From Acutalibacter sp. 1XD8-33 (GTDB lineage: Bacteria; Bacillota; Clostridia; Oscillospirales; Acutalibacteraceae): a DNA stretch of 47,048 nucleotides. The notes beneath the pieces were generated by a model that made no database searches, had not been told where the DNA came from, and saw nothing but the letters and a program-made list of their open reading frames with translations. Location of the stretch: assembly GCF_003612555.1 (NCBI RefSeq), contig NZ_RAZF01000021.1:1-47048 (forward strand), in the 5' to 3' direction. Positions 19,150 through 27,256 of the stretch are shown in pieces (positions within the stretch are counted from its first letter, which is position 1; each line of letters starts with the position of its first letter). Made by a program: the position numbers and the translations under genes.

Positions 19150-20253
19150 CTAATCGTTTTTCAGCCGTACCGGCAGCACTAGAAATAGAAAACTCTCTCC
19201 CTCTTTTGGCTGTATGGTCATAGGGCTCAAAGGCCCGCTTAACCCTATCCGGATTTCATCGCATTCTGTGTTCCGCAGCGCGTCTAACAGATAGCGGTTA
19301 TTAAAGCCGATTTCCACGTCCTCGCCTTCCATAGAGACGGAAATTTCGTCGCTGGCACGACCCATAGAAGTGGTGCACAGCAACTTAACTTCATTATCAG
19401 AAAAAACGCATCGTATGGGACTTTTAATCCGGTCTGTAATCAAAAGGGAAACTCGCTCCACGCTTTCAATGGCCTCTCGGGATTTCAATACCACATTGGT
19501 CTTGCTGCTGGTGGGAATGGTAGCTTTATAGTTGAGGAATTCCCCTTCCAGCAGACTGGAAATCACGGTATAATTGTCTATTTTAAAAATAATATGCCGC
19601 TGGCCTGCGGAAATTTCCAGCGCATTTTCTGAATCTTTCAGAAGCTTCAGCACCTCCACCAGAGTTTTCCCCGGCACCACAAAGGAGAGCTTCCCAGGAT
19701 ATTCAATAGTCTCCGTACGCTTTGCTAGCCTGTAGCCATCCACCGCCACTACGTCCAGCTGTCCCTCTTCAATATGGAACATGCTGCCCTGATGGATAGG
19801 TTTCGCGTCACTTTCCGCTACAGCGAACACAGTCTGCCGGATCATGCTTTTCAGAACGCCGCCAGGCAGCTGAAAAGTTTCTGATCCGGTTACCTGGGGC
19901 AGTTCCGGAAATTCCTCCGCCGGGATGCCAATGATGGCAAATTTGCTGCACCCGCTTTCGATGGAGGCCATATCCTTCTCGTCTACAGTGACTTCAATGG
20001 TATCGTCCGGGGTTTTCCGCACAATGTCGGAGAAGATTTTGGCGCTGAGTACGGATTTTCCCTCCTCCTGTACCTTAGCGGGAATGACTGTTGTAATGCT
20101 CAGCTCCATATCATAGGCGCAGAGCTCCAATTGGTTTTCCGCGGCCTTTAGCAGGATGCCTTCCAAAGCGGGAATGGAGCTTTTCGTGGAAACCGCTCTT
20201 TGTATATTGGAAACCGCTTCTGTGATGTCGCTTCTATTGACAGTGAACTTCAT
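19150..20253 (-). CDS. dnaN: DNA polymerase III beta subunit (sliding clamp)
   Basis: A 367-residue clamp that tethers the replicative polymerase to DNA. The N-terminus MKFTVNRSDITEAVSNIQ and the C-terminal SPMTIQPKEGESFLFLVLPVRL are diagnostic, with three repeated clamp domains of about 120 residues. The ATG at 20253 has AAGGA upstream; an in-frame start at 20307 adds 18 unlikely residues. The gene is separated from dnaA by the origin and a repeat element. Confidence 0.98.
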   Translation of the reverse strand: MKFTVNRSDITEAVSNIQRAVSTKSSIPALEGILLKAAENQLELCAYDMELSITTVIPAKVQEEGKSVLSAKIFSDIVRKTPDDTIEVTVDEKDMASIESGCSKFAIIGIPAEEFPELPQVTGSETFQLPGGVLKSMIRQTVFAVAESDAKPIHQGSMFHIEEGQLDVVAVDGYRLAKRTETIEYPGKLSFVVPGKTLVEVLKLLKDSENALEISAGQRHIIFKIDNYTVISSLLEGEFLNYKATIPTSSKTNVVLKSREAIESVERVSLLITDRIKSPIRCVFSDNEVKLLCTTSMGRASDEISVSMEGEDVEIGFNNRYLLDALRNTECDEIRIGLSGPLSPMTIQPKEGESFLFLVLPVRLKND

Positions 20254-20295
20254 GTTTTTTTCCTTTCTTAAGAGAATTTTTAAGTGATACGGAGC

Positions 20296-20790
20296 AGACG
20301 GTAGCAAGAGTTCGTTAGACTTCGTCGCTCTCAGAAACTATAAGTTTTGAGAATTTTTATGGGGGGAACGGTGCGCGGGGCAGCTTGGCGACAGGCACAC
20401 AGCCAGACGGGAACTTTAAGCCGGAATACTGCGCCCATAGCTGGCTTACTCCGAGACTAGGAAACTTTTTGCAAGAGAAAAAAGTTTCCTCTTGGCACTA
20501 CGTGCCAATTCACCTTTAAAAAATGCGCTTCTAAGGTGTTTAAGGTCGTGGAGCTCTGCTCCACACCTCGCCAGGGGTTAGGCCACCCCTGGACCCGGCA
20601 ATGTGCTCGGCTTTAGCGCACTCAGCTAACCAGCGTAAAAGTTTCATCCACCTTTTTAAAGGTGGTAGGGGTGGAGGGGGGGTGACAATCGCCAGTGGCG
20701 ATTTCCCGTCGCCGACCGAGCCGGCAGGCGAGACTCGAAGCCCCTCCCGCCGTAGACGCGTCCTTTACGGCGGAGGCCACACAGTATTAC
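20296..20790. repeat. Structured intergenic repeat, copy 4 (large), next to oriC
   Basis: From about 20440 it shows AGCTGGCTTACTCCGAGACTAGG, GCGCTTCTAAGGTGTTTAAGG, the hairpin GTGGAGC-tct-GCTCCAC, CAGCTAACCAGCGTAAAAG, the hairpin CCACCTTTTTAAAGGTGG, a reverse-oriented CCGACCGAGCCGGCAGGCGAG core and the tail CGGAGGCCACACAGTATTAC (20771-20790). It ends about 35 bases before the DnaA-trios. The left part (20296-20440) is less clearly related. No gene inside. Confidence 0.7.
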
Positions 20791-20975
20791 TCTGAAAAAA
20801 TATTCTTTTCTTCTTTCTAAGATTTAGAAGTAGTAATAGGGCCTGTGGAAACTGTGGAGAACAGGGAAAATCCCAGAAATTTCCTGGGTGTCCAGGTCGA
20901 AAGAATTTCACTTTCCCCTGTGGACAAGATGGTGGACAAGTGGAAAGGCAATCTGCTTTTCCACGGCCGGTTGAG
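20786..20975 (+). other. oriC: Chromosomal replication origin (oriC) unwinding region
   Basis: Reading plus: AT-rich text (20786-20824), five contiguous triplets TAG-AAG-TAG-TAA-TAG (20825-20839), GGCC (20840-20843), then tandem DnaA-box-like 9-mers TGTGGAAAC (20844-20852) and TGTGGAGAA (20853-20861). Read 3'-5' away from the boxes the triplets are GAT AAT GAT GAA GAT, the DnaA-trio pattern of the bacterial basal unwinding system. More box-like sites follow: TGTGGACAA (20919-20927), GGTGGACAA (20931-20939) and TTTTCCACG (20957-20965). The position between dnaN and dnaA matches incC of B. subtilis. None of the boxes is the perfect TGTGGATAA. Confidence 0.85.
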
Positions 20976-21008
20976 ATTGTGTTGGTGGAATGTTGAGGAA
21001 AAGTTGAA

Positions 21009-22316
21009 TTACCTGTCCCGGATGTTTTTGATGATATCGTTTACCGTGTCCCGGGTGTGGCTTTCCTTTTCCAGCTTATCCTCCATCTGCCGCAGAGCGT
21101 AGACTACTGTTGAATGATCCCGGCCGCCAAAAGTCTCGCCAATCTCCACCATGGGCATCTGGGTGATGTCCCGCACCACATACATGGCCACCTGTCTGGC
21201 CTTGGATACCATGGCGTTGCGCTTTTGGGAACAGATATCCTCCGGGGTGACCTGATAAGTCCTGGCCACCTCTTCGATGATCTTTTCTACAGTGACGGGG
21301 GTGGGCTGAGAGTTGTTGATAATGTCGCTGATGGCTGTTTGAGCTGTAGCGATATTTACTGGACGGTTTTCCAACAGATGGAAGGCACGCAGCTTTTTGA
21401 CGGCTCCTTCCAGCTGGCGGATATTGTTTTTCAGTTTGTTGGCCATGTATTCACATACATTTTCAGGAATATCAAAATCAAAGCTCTCGGCTTTCCGGCG
21501 GATAATGGCTACCCGGGTTTCAAATTCCGGTGCCTGTACGTCTGCGGTGAGACCCCACTCAAAGCGGGTTTTCAGCCGGTCCTCCAGGGTTGCGATATCT
21601 TTGGGAGGACGGTCTGAGGTAAGGACAATCTGTTTTTTTGCCTCATAAAGGGTGTTGAATGTGTGAAAGAATTCCTCCTGGGTAGAAACCTTTCCGCCGA
21701 TGAACTGGATATCGTCTACCAAGAAAAGATCCGCATTCCGGTATTTGCTTCGCAGCGCGGAAGTGGAGCCTCTGGCAATGGCTTCGATCACTTCGTTGGT
21801 AAAATCCTCGCTTTTTACGTAAACCACACTGCGGTCTGGAAAATTGTTCTGAAATTCTTTTGATACGGCGGAGAGCAGGTGTGTCTTGCCCAATCCGGAA
21901 TTGCCATAAATGAAGAGCGGGTTATATAATAGAGCCGGCTTGCTGGCTACGGCCTGGCAGGCGGCGTGGGCAAAGCGGTTGGAAGGCCCTACCACAAAGG
22001 TATCAAAGGTGAGCTCATAGCCCTCGTCAGAAGGCGTGTCCTTTTTTGTGGGTGCGGCCGGTTCTTCTCTGACGTAAAGGGAAAACCCGATATTATCTCC
22101 GAAAACGTTTTGCAGGGCCTGCTCTAAAAGATCGCTGTAGCAGCGTAAAAGGGTTTGCTTGTGAAAGTCATTTGGGGCCTCGATAATGGCCACGCCATTT
22201 TCAAAGTCCAGCGAAACGGGCTTCAGCCTGCTGAACCAGGTTTTATAGGCCACGTCTGTAATTTGCGATTTGCAGTAGTCGCAGATAATCTCCCATGCCT
22301 GATCAAAAGAATCCAA
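21009..22316 (-). CDS. dnaA: Chromosomal replication initiator DnaA
   Basis: A 435-residue AAA+ initiator that binds DnaA boxes and opens oriC. Domain I is at the N-terminus (DSFDQAWEIICDYCKSQI). Walker A is GNSGLGKTH (about 138-146) and Walker B lies in FLVDDIQFI. Domain IV ends with the box-binding signature GGRDHSTVVYAL. The apparent start is TTG at 22316, because the conserved N-terminus begins there and GGAGG lies 9 bases upstream; the first in-frame ATG at 22400 or beyond would put the ribosome site inside the gene. Confidence 0.98.
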   Translation of the reverse strand: MDSFDQAWEIICDYCKSQITDVAYKTWFSRLKPVSLDFENGVAIIEAPNDFHKQTLLRCYSDLLEQALQNVFGDNIGFSLYVREEPAAPTKKDTPSDEGYELTFDTFVVGPSNRFAHAACQAVASKPALLYNPLFIYGNSGLGKTHLLSAVSKEFQNNFPDRSVVYVKSEDFTNEVIEAIARGSTSALRSKYRNADLFLVDDIQFIGGKVSTQEEFFHTFNTLYEAKKQIVLTSDRPPKDIATLEDRLKTRFEWGLTADVQAPEFETRVAIIRRKAESFDFDIPENVCEYMANKLKNNIRQLEGAVKKLRAFHLLENRPVNIATAQTAISDIINNSQPTPVTVEKIIEEVARTYQVTPEDICSQKRNAMVSKARQVAMYVVRDITQMPMVEIGETFGGRDHSTVVYALRQMEDKLEKESHTRDTVNDIIKNIRDR

Positions 22317-22394
22317 GAAAAGCACCCTCCAATTTTCATTTTTTCCCCATTTTTTGCGGCGCTTCAAACTTCCCGCAATTTTATTATGTGAACT

Positions 22395-22423
22395 AGTATA
22401 GCACACTTGCGGCTGTTTTTCAA
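22395..22423 (-). promoter_or_regulatory. dnaA promoter
   Basis: On the minus strand TTGAAA (22423-22418), 17-base spacer, TATACT (22400-22395), with a TG one base before the -10. About 80 bases before the TTG start of dnaA. Confidence 0.75.
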
Positions 22424-22442
22424 ATATTTTTCAACATTCCTC

Positions 22443-22471
22443 TTGACTTTTCCGGGAAACCAGACTACTAT
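22443..22471 (+). promoter_or_regulatory. Promoter of the HAAS-type membrane protein operon
   Basis: TTGACT (22443-22448), 17-base spacer, TACTAT (22466-22471). The following ATATTATTAACAGTAATAT inverted repeat (about 22470-22488) overlaps the start region and could be an operator, possibly for the PadR protein encoded downstream; that link is inference. Confidence 0.6.
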
Positions 22472-22535
22472 ATTATTAACAGTAATATTTTTGACAGTAG
22501 ATGTGAAATATCAGCAGATAAAGGAGGAATACAAG

Positions 22536-23462
22536 ATGAAGGGTTTTCCATATCTAAAGGAGCTATCGCTGGAGGCAAGGTGGTTTCTGCCACATCAAAA
22601 AGCCGTGGATTTGATTGAGGATTATCAAGAGCTTTTGAAGGAGCTGGGAGAGGAGGAGGTGAGGAAACGGTTCGGATCGCCAAAAAAATTGGTGCGGGAA
22701 TTCTCTCAGCCATTCCAGCGGCGGCGATGGCATATTGTCTTGGGGTTGCTTTTGTTCTGCTCTCTCATTCCGATCCTCTATAGCCTTATCCATTTCTACG
22801 CGGTGTTCGACAGCCATTTCGCCATGGACATTCTCGCGGCGGGATTTGTCCTGTGGGCAAGTCTGGAGATCCTGTGGGAGCGGCGGAATTCCTGGAGCTC
22901 CAGAAATATTTTTCCGCCCAAGCCGGTTTCCCTTCTGCTGGAGGCCGTGCCGTGGCTTCTGGCGCTGCTGGTTCTGTTTCTGCGCCCCGCAGAGGGGGGA
23001 TGGTGGATCTATGATGTGGAGCTCTACCTCTTGATCGCCGGAGTCCTCTCCCTGGGATATTTCGGGTTTTCCAAGCTGGGGGCTATGCCAAATTCCCTGA
23101 TCGCCGCTTTTGTGGGAGCTTTCCTGGTTACCGGGGGAATCTATAGCTTTTTCTGCTATCTCTGCTTTACCAAGCTGGAGCTTCTTGTGGCCCACACTGC
23201 GGAGATGTACTACATTTTCTATGCCCTTCTGGTTCTTTTGACGCTGGCGGCGCTGGTATCTCTCTTCCTTGCCAGGATGCGGGAGCGCCGGTGGCGGGGC
23301 GTATTCCTGATGACGCTGCTGGGGGTGCTCCTCTGCTTCAGCCTGTCGCGAACGGCATACTGGGTGGATGAAGGGCAGGTCCCTCAGGTTTTGCCGCTGC
23401 TGAACCTTTTTAGGGCGTTTTCGGTGCCGGGATTTCTCATGGCCCTTGCGGGGCTGGTCTAA
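22536..23462 (+). CDS. HAAS (DUF1700-type) domain membrane protein
   Basis: A 308-residue protein. The first 60 residues form the cytoplasmic HAAS/DUF1700-like helical domain (YLKELSLEARWFLP, DLIEDYQELLKELGEEEV, RFGSPKKLV). About eight hydrophobic helices follow to the end. HAAS domains typically pair with PadR regulators and are thought to signal or assist membrane events; the activity of this protein is unknown. The ATG at 22536 is fixed by AAAGGAGG upstream. A paralogue follows at 23888, separated by a repeat element. Confidence 0.8.
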   Translation: MKGFPYLKELSLEARWFLPHQKAVDLIEDYQELLKELGEEEVRKRFGSPKKLVREFSQPFQRRRWHIVLGLLLFCSLIPILYSLIHFYAVFDSHFAMDILAAGFVLWASLEILWERRNSWSSRNIFPPKPVSLLLEAVPWLLALLVLFLRPAEGGWWIYDVELYLLIAGVLSLGYFGFSKLGAMPNSLIAAFVGAFLVTGGIYSFFCYLCFTKLELLVAHTAEMYYIFYALLVLLTLAALVSLFLARMRERRWRGVFLMTLLGVLLCFSLSRTAYWVDEGQVPQVLPLLNLFRAFSVPGFLMALAGLV

Positions 23463-23469
23463 AAGAATA

Positions 23470-23841
23470 AGACCTTGGAGGCTCTGAGTCTCGCCTGGTC
23501 TCGTCTGCCGACTCGGTCGGGTCAGAACGCTCCCCACTGGGGAGCTTCCCCGGATCGGTCGGCGATGGGGAGAGCAAAGCATTGCTCTTCGCCATTGGCG
23601 ATTATTGCCCTCCAAACCTCCGCAACCTTTGAGAAAGGTAAGACTTCGTAAAACGAAGTCTACGAAACATTTTACCCACTCCTCGCTTTGCTCGTCGCGA
23701 ACAATTTAGTTGTTTTGGCTGAGCTGACCAGGGTAAAAGTTTTTGATCAAACTTTTTTCAAAAAGTTTGCGAGGTGTGGAGCGGAGATCCATGGTCTTGC
23801 CGTAGGGCGCGAACTGTGCGCCCGGAGGCCTCATATTACTC
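23470..23841. repeat. Structured intergenic repeat, copy 5, between two HAAS genes
   Basis: Begins just after the first HAAS stop with AAGACCTTGGAGG, has the GACTCGGTCGGG core, the hairpin GACTTCGT-aaa-ACGAAGTC, TTTTACCCACTCC in inverse and CTGACCAGGGTAAAAG in direct orientation, the hairpin AAACTTTTTTCAAAAAGTTT, TGTGGAGC-gga-GATCCA, GGTCTTGCCGTAG and the tail CGGAGGCC (23823-23830). No gene inside. It interrupts what would otherwise be a tight operon. Confidence 0.8.
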
Positions 23842-23887
23842 AAAAAAATGTGATCTGGACACTCTCAGTGATAGGAGGAAATATAAC

Positions 23888-24634
23888 ATGAAAAAAATCG
23901 GTTATTTCACAAAGCTGTCCCTGGCGGCCCGGTGGTTTCTGCCCGAGACGGAGGCCGGGGCCGTGATCGAGGATTACCGGGAAATTCTGGCGGAAATGGG
24001 GGAAGAGGAGGGGGAGAAAAAATTCGGCCCGCCGGTGAAGGCCGTCCTGAAAATCGCGGACAAGCGGTCTGTGGCGGCGTGGCATCTGGCTTTCGCGGCC
24101 ATGGCGGTGCTGACCTTGTTTCAGGCCCATCATGTGGCCTGCCATGAATATTATCCCATGGTTTCCCTGGCCTTCAATGTCATGACAGGGGGGATCTTGT
24201 TCTTTTCCCTTCCCTGGGGGCCGTGGAAGAATCCCTTTTCCCAGCTGAAACAGTCCAAGCCTCTCTTGGCGTCGGTGGCGGTCCTCCTGGCACTCATCCT
24301 GGGAATTCCCCTGCTGTTCGGCGGGCTGAACTGGAAAGCCATGAGCGGGACTCTGCTCTTTTTCGCTAGGCGTGGCTTTCATCTCTTTGAGATCCCCAGG
24401 TATGTGCCCATCTTCTCCGCTATATTCAGCGTTGGATCCATCGTCCTGGCCAGGATTGCCAGCCGCCGGTGGAGGGCTCCGGCCATTCTGGGCCTGACTT
24501 TGATTACGGAATGTCTTATCATTATCTCGGTGGTGGGAAACATGGATCCGGCGGCTGGAGTCCGGGAGGAGTCTGGCAGCCTTCTGGCCGTGATTGTGCT
24601 GGGCCTTTTCGGGGCGGGAGCGGGACTATGTTGA
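23888..24634 (+). CDS. HAAS (DUF1700-type) domain membrane protein, second copy
   Basis: A 248-residue paralogue of the protein at 22536. The N-terminal domain repeats the same signature (TKLSLAARWFLP, AVIEDYREILAEMGEEEGEKKFG). Five or six transmembrane segments follow. It is shorter by about 60 residues in the membrane part. Start ATG behind TAGGAGG. Its last codons overlap the PadR start by 7 bases, so the two are translationally coupled. Confidence 0.8.
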   Translation: MKKIGYFTKLSLAARWFLPETEAGAVIEDYREILAEMGEEEGEKKFGPPVKAVLKIADKRSVAAWHLAFAAMAVLTLFQAHHVACHEYYPMVSLAFNVMTGGILFFSLPWGPWKNPFSQLKQSKPLLASVAVLLALILGIPLLFGGLNWKAMSGTLLFFARRGFHLFEIPRYVPIFSAIFSVGSIVLARIASRRWRAPAILGLTLITECLIIISVVGNMDPAAGVREESGSLLAVIVLGLFGAGAGLC

Positions 24635-24930
24635 AAAAGGACTTGATGCGCCTGTGTATGCTCCACCTACTCACCTTGCAGGACCGGTACGGCTATGAGA
24701 TGCTCACTCTTCTCCATGATGTTTTTCCAGATACTCAGGAAAGCGCTATTTATGCTTTACTGCGGGAACTGTGCCGGGAGACGCATACAGAAAGCTATTA
24801 TGGAGAGGTATCTGGCGGGCCGGCACGGAAATATTACCGGATTACCTCCAGTGGAGCAGGCATTTATCATCAGCTGCTTTCCCAATGGCGGGCTTTGAAA
24901 GAAGCTTTGGATGAACTGGGAGTGGAGTGA
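24628..24930 (+). CDS. PadR family transcriptional regulator
   Basis: A 100-residue winged-helix regulator: MLHLLTLQDRYGYEMLTLL and the wing segment PARKYYRITSSGAGIY are classic PadR. It lacks a long C-terminal dimerisation helix (PadR-s1 type). PadR with HAAS/DUF1700 membrane proteins is a common partnership, though here the regulator comes last rather than first. It probably controls its own operon. The gene ends at the terminator at 24933. Confidence 0.88.
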   Translation: MLKKDLMRLCMLHLLTLQDRYGYEMLTLLHDVFPDTQESAIYALLRELCRETHTESYYGEVSGGPARKYYRITSSGAGIYHQLLSQWRALKEALDELGVE

Positions 24931-24932
24931 AG

Positions 24933-24968
24933 AAATCCCCCTCTCTGAATGGATTGAGGGGGATTTTT
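24933..24968. terminator. Bidirectional terminator
   Basis: AAATCCCCCTC (24933-24943) pairs with GAGGGGGATTT (24956-24966), with T or A runs on both sides. It closes the PadR operon and may also stop the Stealth gene transcript from the other strand. Confidence 0.85.
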
Positions 24969-25009
24969 ACTTTGGATAAAAATTGTATTTAAACAAGCCG
25001 AGCTGAAAA

Positions 25010-26014
25010 CTACTTCTCAAAAGAACATTTTTCCGGCAGTATTTCCTGAAAAGCTCTGCGGATTTCTAAAATGATATTATCTATATTTTCTCTGTCAAGA
25101 TGGATGTCATTAATACATAGAACCTTCTTTTTTTGAATTTTAATGGCATAAATTAGCTTCGAGCCGCTTTCTGGTATCTCATAATATCCTAAATCTCGCT
25201 TTACATTTCTGGGATGGAAATTACCAGATATTTTTTGCCATTCTCGGAAAAGGCGGATAGAGATATCCGTATTGCTGCGGAAACGGTTGGCGGAAATCCT
25301 TATGAAATTCTCTTTTTCTAATTCCCAAAGTTTCTGGTATGTGGATTTTAAGAGGGGATACGGACCATGTACTGTGTACATACCGGTATAAGAGGGAAAA
25401 GCCATCTCTAAAATATTATAAAAAAAGTAGAGCGGTGGATAGCCGATATGAAAATACTGCCTAGGATGCTCGGCGGCCTTTTTCCTTTTCTTGAAATATT
25501 TGCAGAGCACCAGGATATCGTTTAAGTATAGATATGACATAACGGGATTCTCGGGATTGGCTACAACGGGCTGAAAGGCCAGCATGTCGCAGGGCTTTCC
25601 ATTTTTAAAGTAGTTTTTTGGATGAACAGGCTGTGTTAAGTAGAAGTCATCATTAAAATAGACAAATTGTTCTGAGAGGCTTTCTATCTGGTGCATCCAC
25701 AGTTCGATGACATTGCTGTTAAAAGTGGGGAGGAACTCCTCAGGGATATAGTCGGCGTGCTTTACAATATGGAGCTTTGGATTTTCCGTGTTTAGCCAAT
25801 GTGGAAGATGCCCCTCTGTGACAAAGTGGACTTTTCGTACCCAGGGGGCAAATTTTTCCACGCCTCTGAACCAATATAGCAACAGCCCGTAGTCCTGGTA
25901 GCGGCATTCGCTGTTGTCTGTATCTGTGCCGGGGGTATACTGCGCTCTGCGTTTTTGCCAGGCTTCGTCCTGCCCGTTTACCCATGTGACCACGAAATCA
26001 ATTTCTTCCCGCAT
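25010..26014 (-). CDS. Stealth-family sugar-phosphate transferase
   Basis: A 334-residue protein with the Stealth conserved regions in order: CR1 IDFVVTWVNGQD (about 5-16), CR2 from YQDYGLLLYWFRGVEKFAPWV through PTFNSNVIELWMHQIE to FVYFNDDFYL, CR3 near FHIGYPPLYFF and CR4 near ENFIRISANRFRSNTDISI. The family transfers hexose-1-phosphate units in capsule or teichoic-acid-like polymers (for example CpsY-type and GlcNAc-phosphotransferase). It stands alone, with no other glycan gene near, in a visibly more AT-rich stretch than gyrA/gyrB, which suggests transfer. The substrate is unknown. Confidence 0.88.
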   Translation of the reverse strand: MREEIDFVVTWVNGQDEAWQKRRAQYTPGTDTDNSECRYQDYGLLLYWFRGVEKFAPWVRKVHFVTEGHLPHWLNTENPKLHIVKHADYIPEEFLPTFNSNVIELWMHQIESLSEQFVYFNDDFYLTQPVHPKNYFKNGKPCDMLAFQPVVANPENPVMSYLYLNDILVLCKYFKKRKKAAEHPRQYFHIGYPPLYFFYNILEMAFPSYTGMYTVHGPYPLLKSTYQKLWELEKENFIRISANRFRSNTDISIRLFREWQKISGNFHPRNVKRDLGYYEIPESGSKLIYAIKIQKKKVLCINDIHLDRENIDNIILEIRRAFQEILPEKCSFEK

Positions 26015-26050
26015 CTTCTCCCCTTCATTTCGTAAAATTTCTACTGTTTC

Positions 26051-26080
26051 ATTATACTATATTTTTATCACGATAAGCAA
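26051..26080 (-). promoter_or_regulatory. Possible promoter of the Stealth gene
   Basis: A perfect TATAAT on the minus strand (26056-26051) with TTGCTT 18 bases upstream (26080-26075). The -35 is weak. Confidence 0.45.
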
Positions 26081-26183
26081 GAGAGAATCGGTAATTTTGG
26101 GAAGGAATCCCGGTATTTCAAGGGCGAAAACAAAAATTTATCCCGGGAAAGTCAATTCAAAGGGATTTCCTTTAAATTTTATG

Positions 26184-26213
26184 TTGACATAAGGGGGGCA
26201 TTTAGGGTATAAT
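26184..26213 (+). promoter_or_regulatory. rpmH promoter
   Basis: Perfect TTGACA (26184-26189) and perfect TATAAT (26208-26213) separated by 18 bases, 40 bases before the rpmH start. Confidence 0.9.
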
Positions 26214-26253
26214 CTGAAATTGCAAGGGATAAGCCCGAAAGGAGGGACTTTTT

Positions 26254-26388
26254 ATGCTGAGAACCTATCAGCCGAAGAAGCTCCATAGAAAAAAGGAGCA
26301 TGGTTTCCGGAAGAGAATGTCCGATCGGAACGGACGTAAGGTACTTGCACGCCGCCGTGCGAAGGGCAGAGCGCGTCTTTCTTATTGA
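26254..26388 (+). CDS. rpmH: 50S ribosomal protein L34
   Basis: A 44-residue basic protein of the large ribosomal subunit. The open frame reads [18 protein letters not shown] and ends [12 protein letters not shown], the standard L34 sequence and length. Ribosome site AAAGGAGG is 8-10 bases upstream. It is first in the rightward rpmH-rnpA-yidD-yidC-jag cluster behind a consensus promoter. Confidence 0.97.
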   Translation: MLRTYQPKKLHRKKEHGFRKRMSDRNGRKVLARRRAKGRARLSY

Positions 26389-26477
26389 TTGTAGCTCTCT
26401 GTTTTGCAGGTTTGCAAGGTTTGTCGTAAGGTACTTTGCATGTCGCCGGGCAAATGGCAAAAGGGCGTTTTCTTATC
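26335..26477 (+). repeat. Degenerate tandem copy of the rpmH 3' end
   Basis: The last 52 bases of rpmH (26335-26386) align with 26425-26477, beginning CGTAAGGTACT in both and ending TTTCTTAT in rpmH and TTTTCTTAT in the copy. By hand about three quarters of positions match with one single-base gap. The second copy is not in an open frame. Confidence 0.6.
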
Positions 26478-26551
26478 TTTCCGGCGCTTAAAGGTCACCT
26501 CGCGTGGCCTTTATTTGTTATGGCGGTTTTGATGTTTTGGGGGCTTTGCTT

Positions 26552-26899
26552 TTGAATAACTTGGTGTCTCTTTGTAAAAATAACGATTTCCGCCGGGTTT
26601 ACGCGAAAGGAAAAAGCTATGTTTCTCCTGTGGTAGTTGTGTATGTATTGAAAAACCGACGCAAGATACTGCGTGTAGGAATTACCACCAGTAAAAAGAT
26701 TGGAAACGCTGTACAGCGCAATCGCTCTCGCCGGGTGATTCGGGAGGCTTTCCGGCAGATTATGCCGGGGGTGAAGTCTGGTTTTGACTTGGTTTTTGTG
26801 GCCCGAGGGCGTACGCCTTTTGTGAAAAGCACAGAGGTTCAGCGCCATATGGAGAAGCAGCTGAAGGCTGCCGGGTTGCTTTTGGACGGATCTCAATAA
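26552..26899 (+). CDS. rnpA: Ribonuclease P protein component
   Basis: A basic 115-residue protein that assists the RNase P RNA in tRNA 5' maturation. The signature RNRSRRVIREAFRQ is present, with the N-terminal NNDFRRVYAKGKSYVSP. I place the start at TTG 26552 because family homology begins there and GGGGG lies 8 bases upstream; a GTG at 26504 would add 16 unrelated residues. It is followed by yidD after about 20 bases. Confidence 0.93.
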   Translation: MNNLVSLCKNNDFRRVYAKGKSYVSPVVVVYVLKNRRKILRVGITTSKKIGNAVQRNRSRRVIREAFRQIMPGVKSGFDLVFVARGRTPFVKSTEVQRHMEKQLKAAGLLLDGSQ

Positions 26900-26920
26900 T
26901 GGTCTGGCGGCAGAAGTACT

Positions 26921-27148
26921 ATGAAATTTATTTTCATTTATTTGATTCAGTTTTATCGGAAGTATATTTCTCCTAGGACGCTTCCTTCTTGTAAATATAT
27001 CCCCACCTGCTCCCAATATGGGTTGGAGGCTATTGAACGGTTTGGGGCACTGAAGGGCGGTGCGCTCACCTTGTGGCGGATTCTTCGATGCAATCCTTGG
27101 AGCCGGGGTGGATTTGACCCGGTACCTGAAAAAAGAAAGAAAACTTGA
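26921..27148 (+). CDS. yidD: Membrane protein insertion efficiency factor YidD
   Basis: A 75-residue protein with the full YidD pattern: an N-terminal amphipathic helix ([13 protein letters not shown]), then [34 protein letters not shown] and GGFDPVP. It helps YidC-dependent insertion. Its position between rnpA and yidC is the conserved one. Confidence 0.95.
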   Translation: MKFIFIYLIQFYRKYISPRTLPSCKYIPTCSQYGLEAIERFGALKGGALTLWRILRCNPWSRGGFDPVPEKRKKT

Positions 27149-27256
27149 AAAACAGCTGGGAAAATCAGGTATTGGTTGTGAAGTAAATTTTAAGATTGGT
27201 TTGGAAAAAATAAGTCTGGCCACACGGTCCGAGGAAAGAGGAGATACTACTCTATT

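Noticed and set aside
22563-23615. A 350-codon open frame on the minus strand
   Set aside because: Antisense to the HAAS gene, rich in Gln/Arg/Pro with no recognisable fold; it also runs into the repeat element.
26138-26151. TTATCCCGGGAAAG, similar to the Noc binding sequence ATTTCCCGGGAAAT
   Set aside because: Only 11 of 14 positions match and it is a single site; kept as a weak possibility, not a feature.
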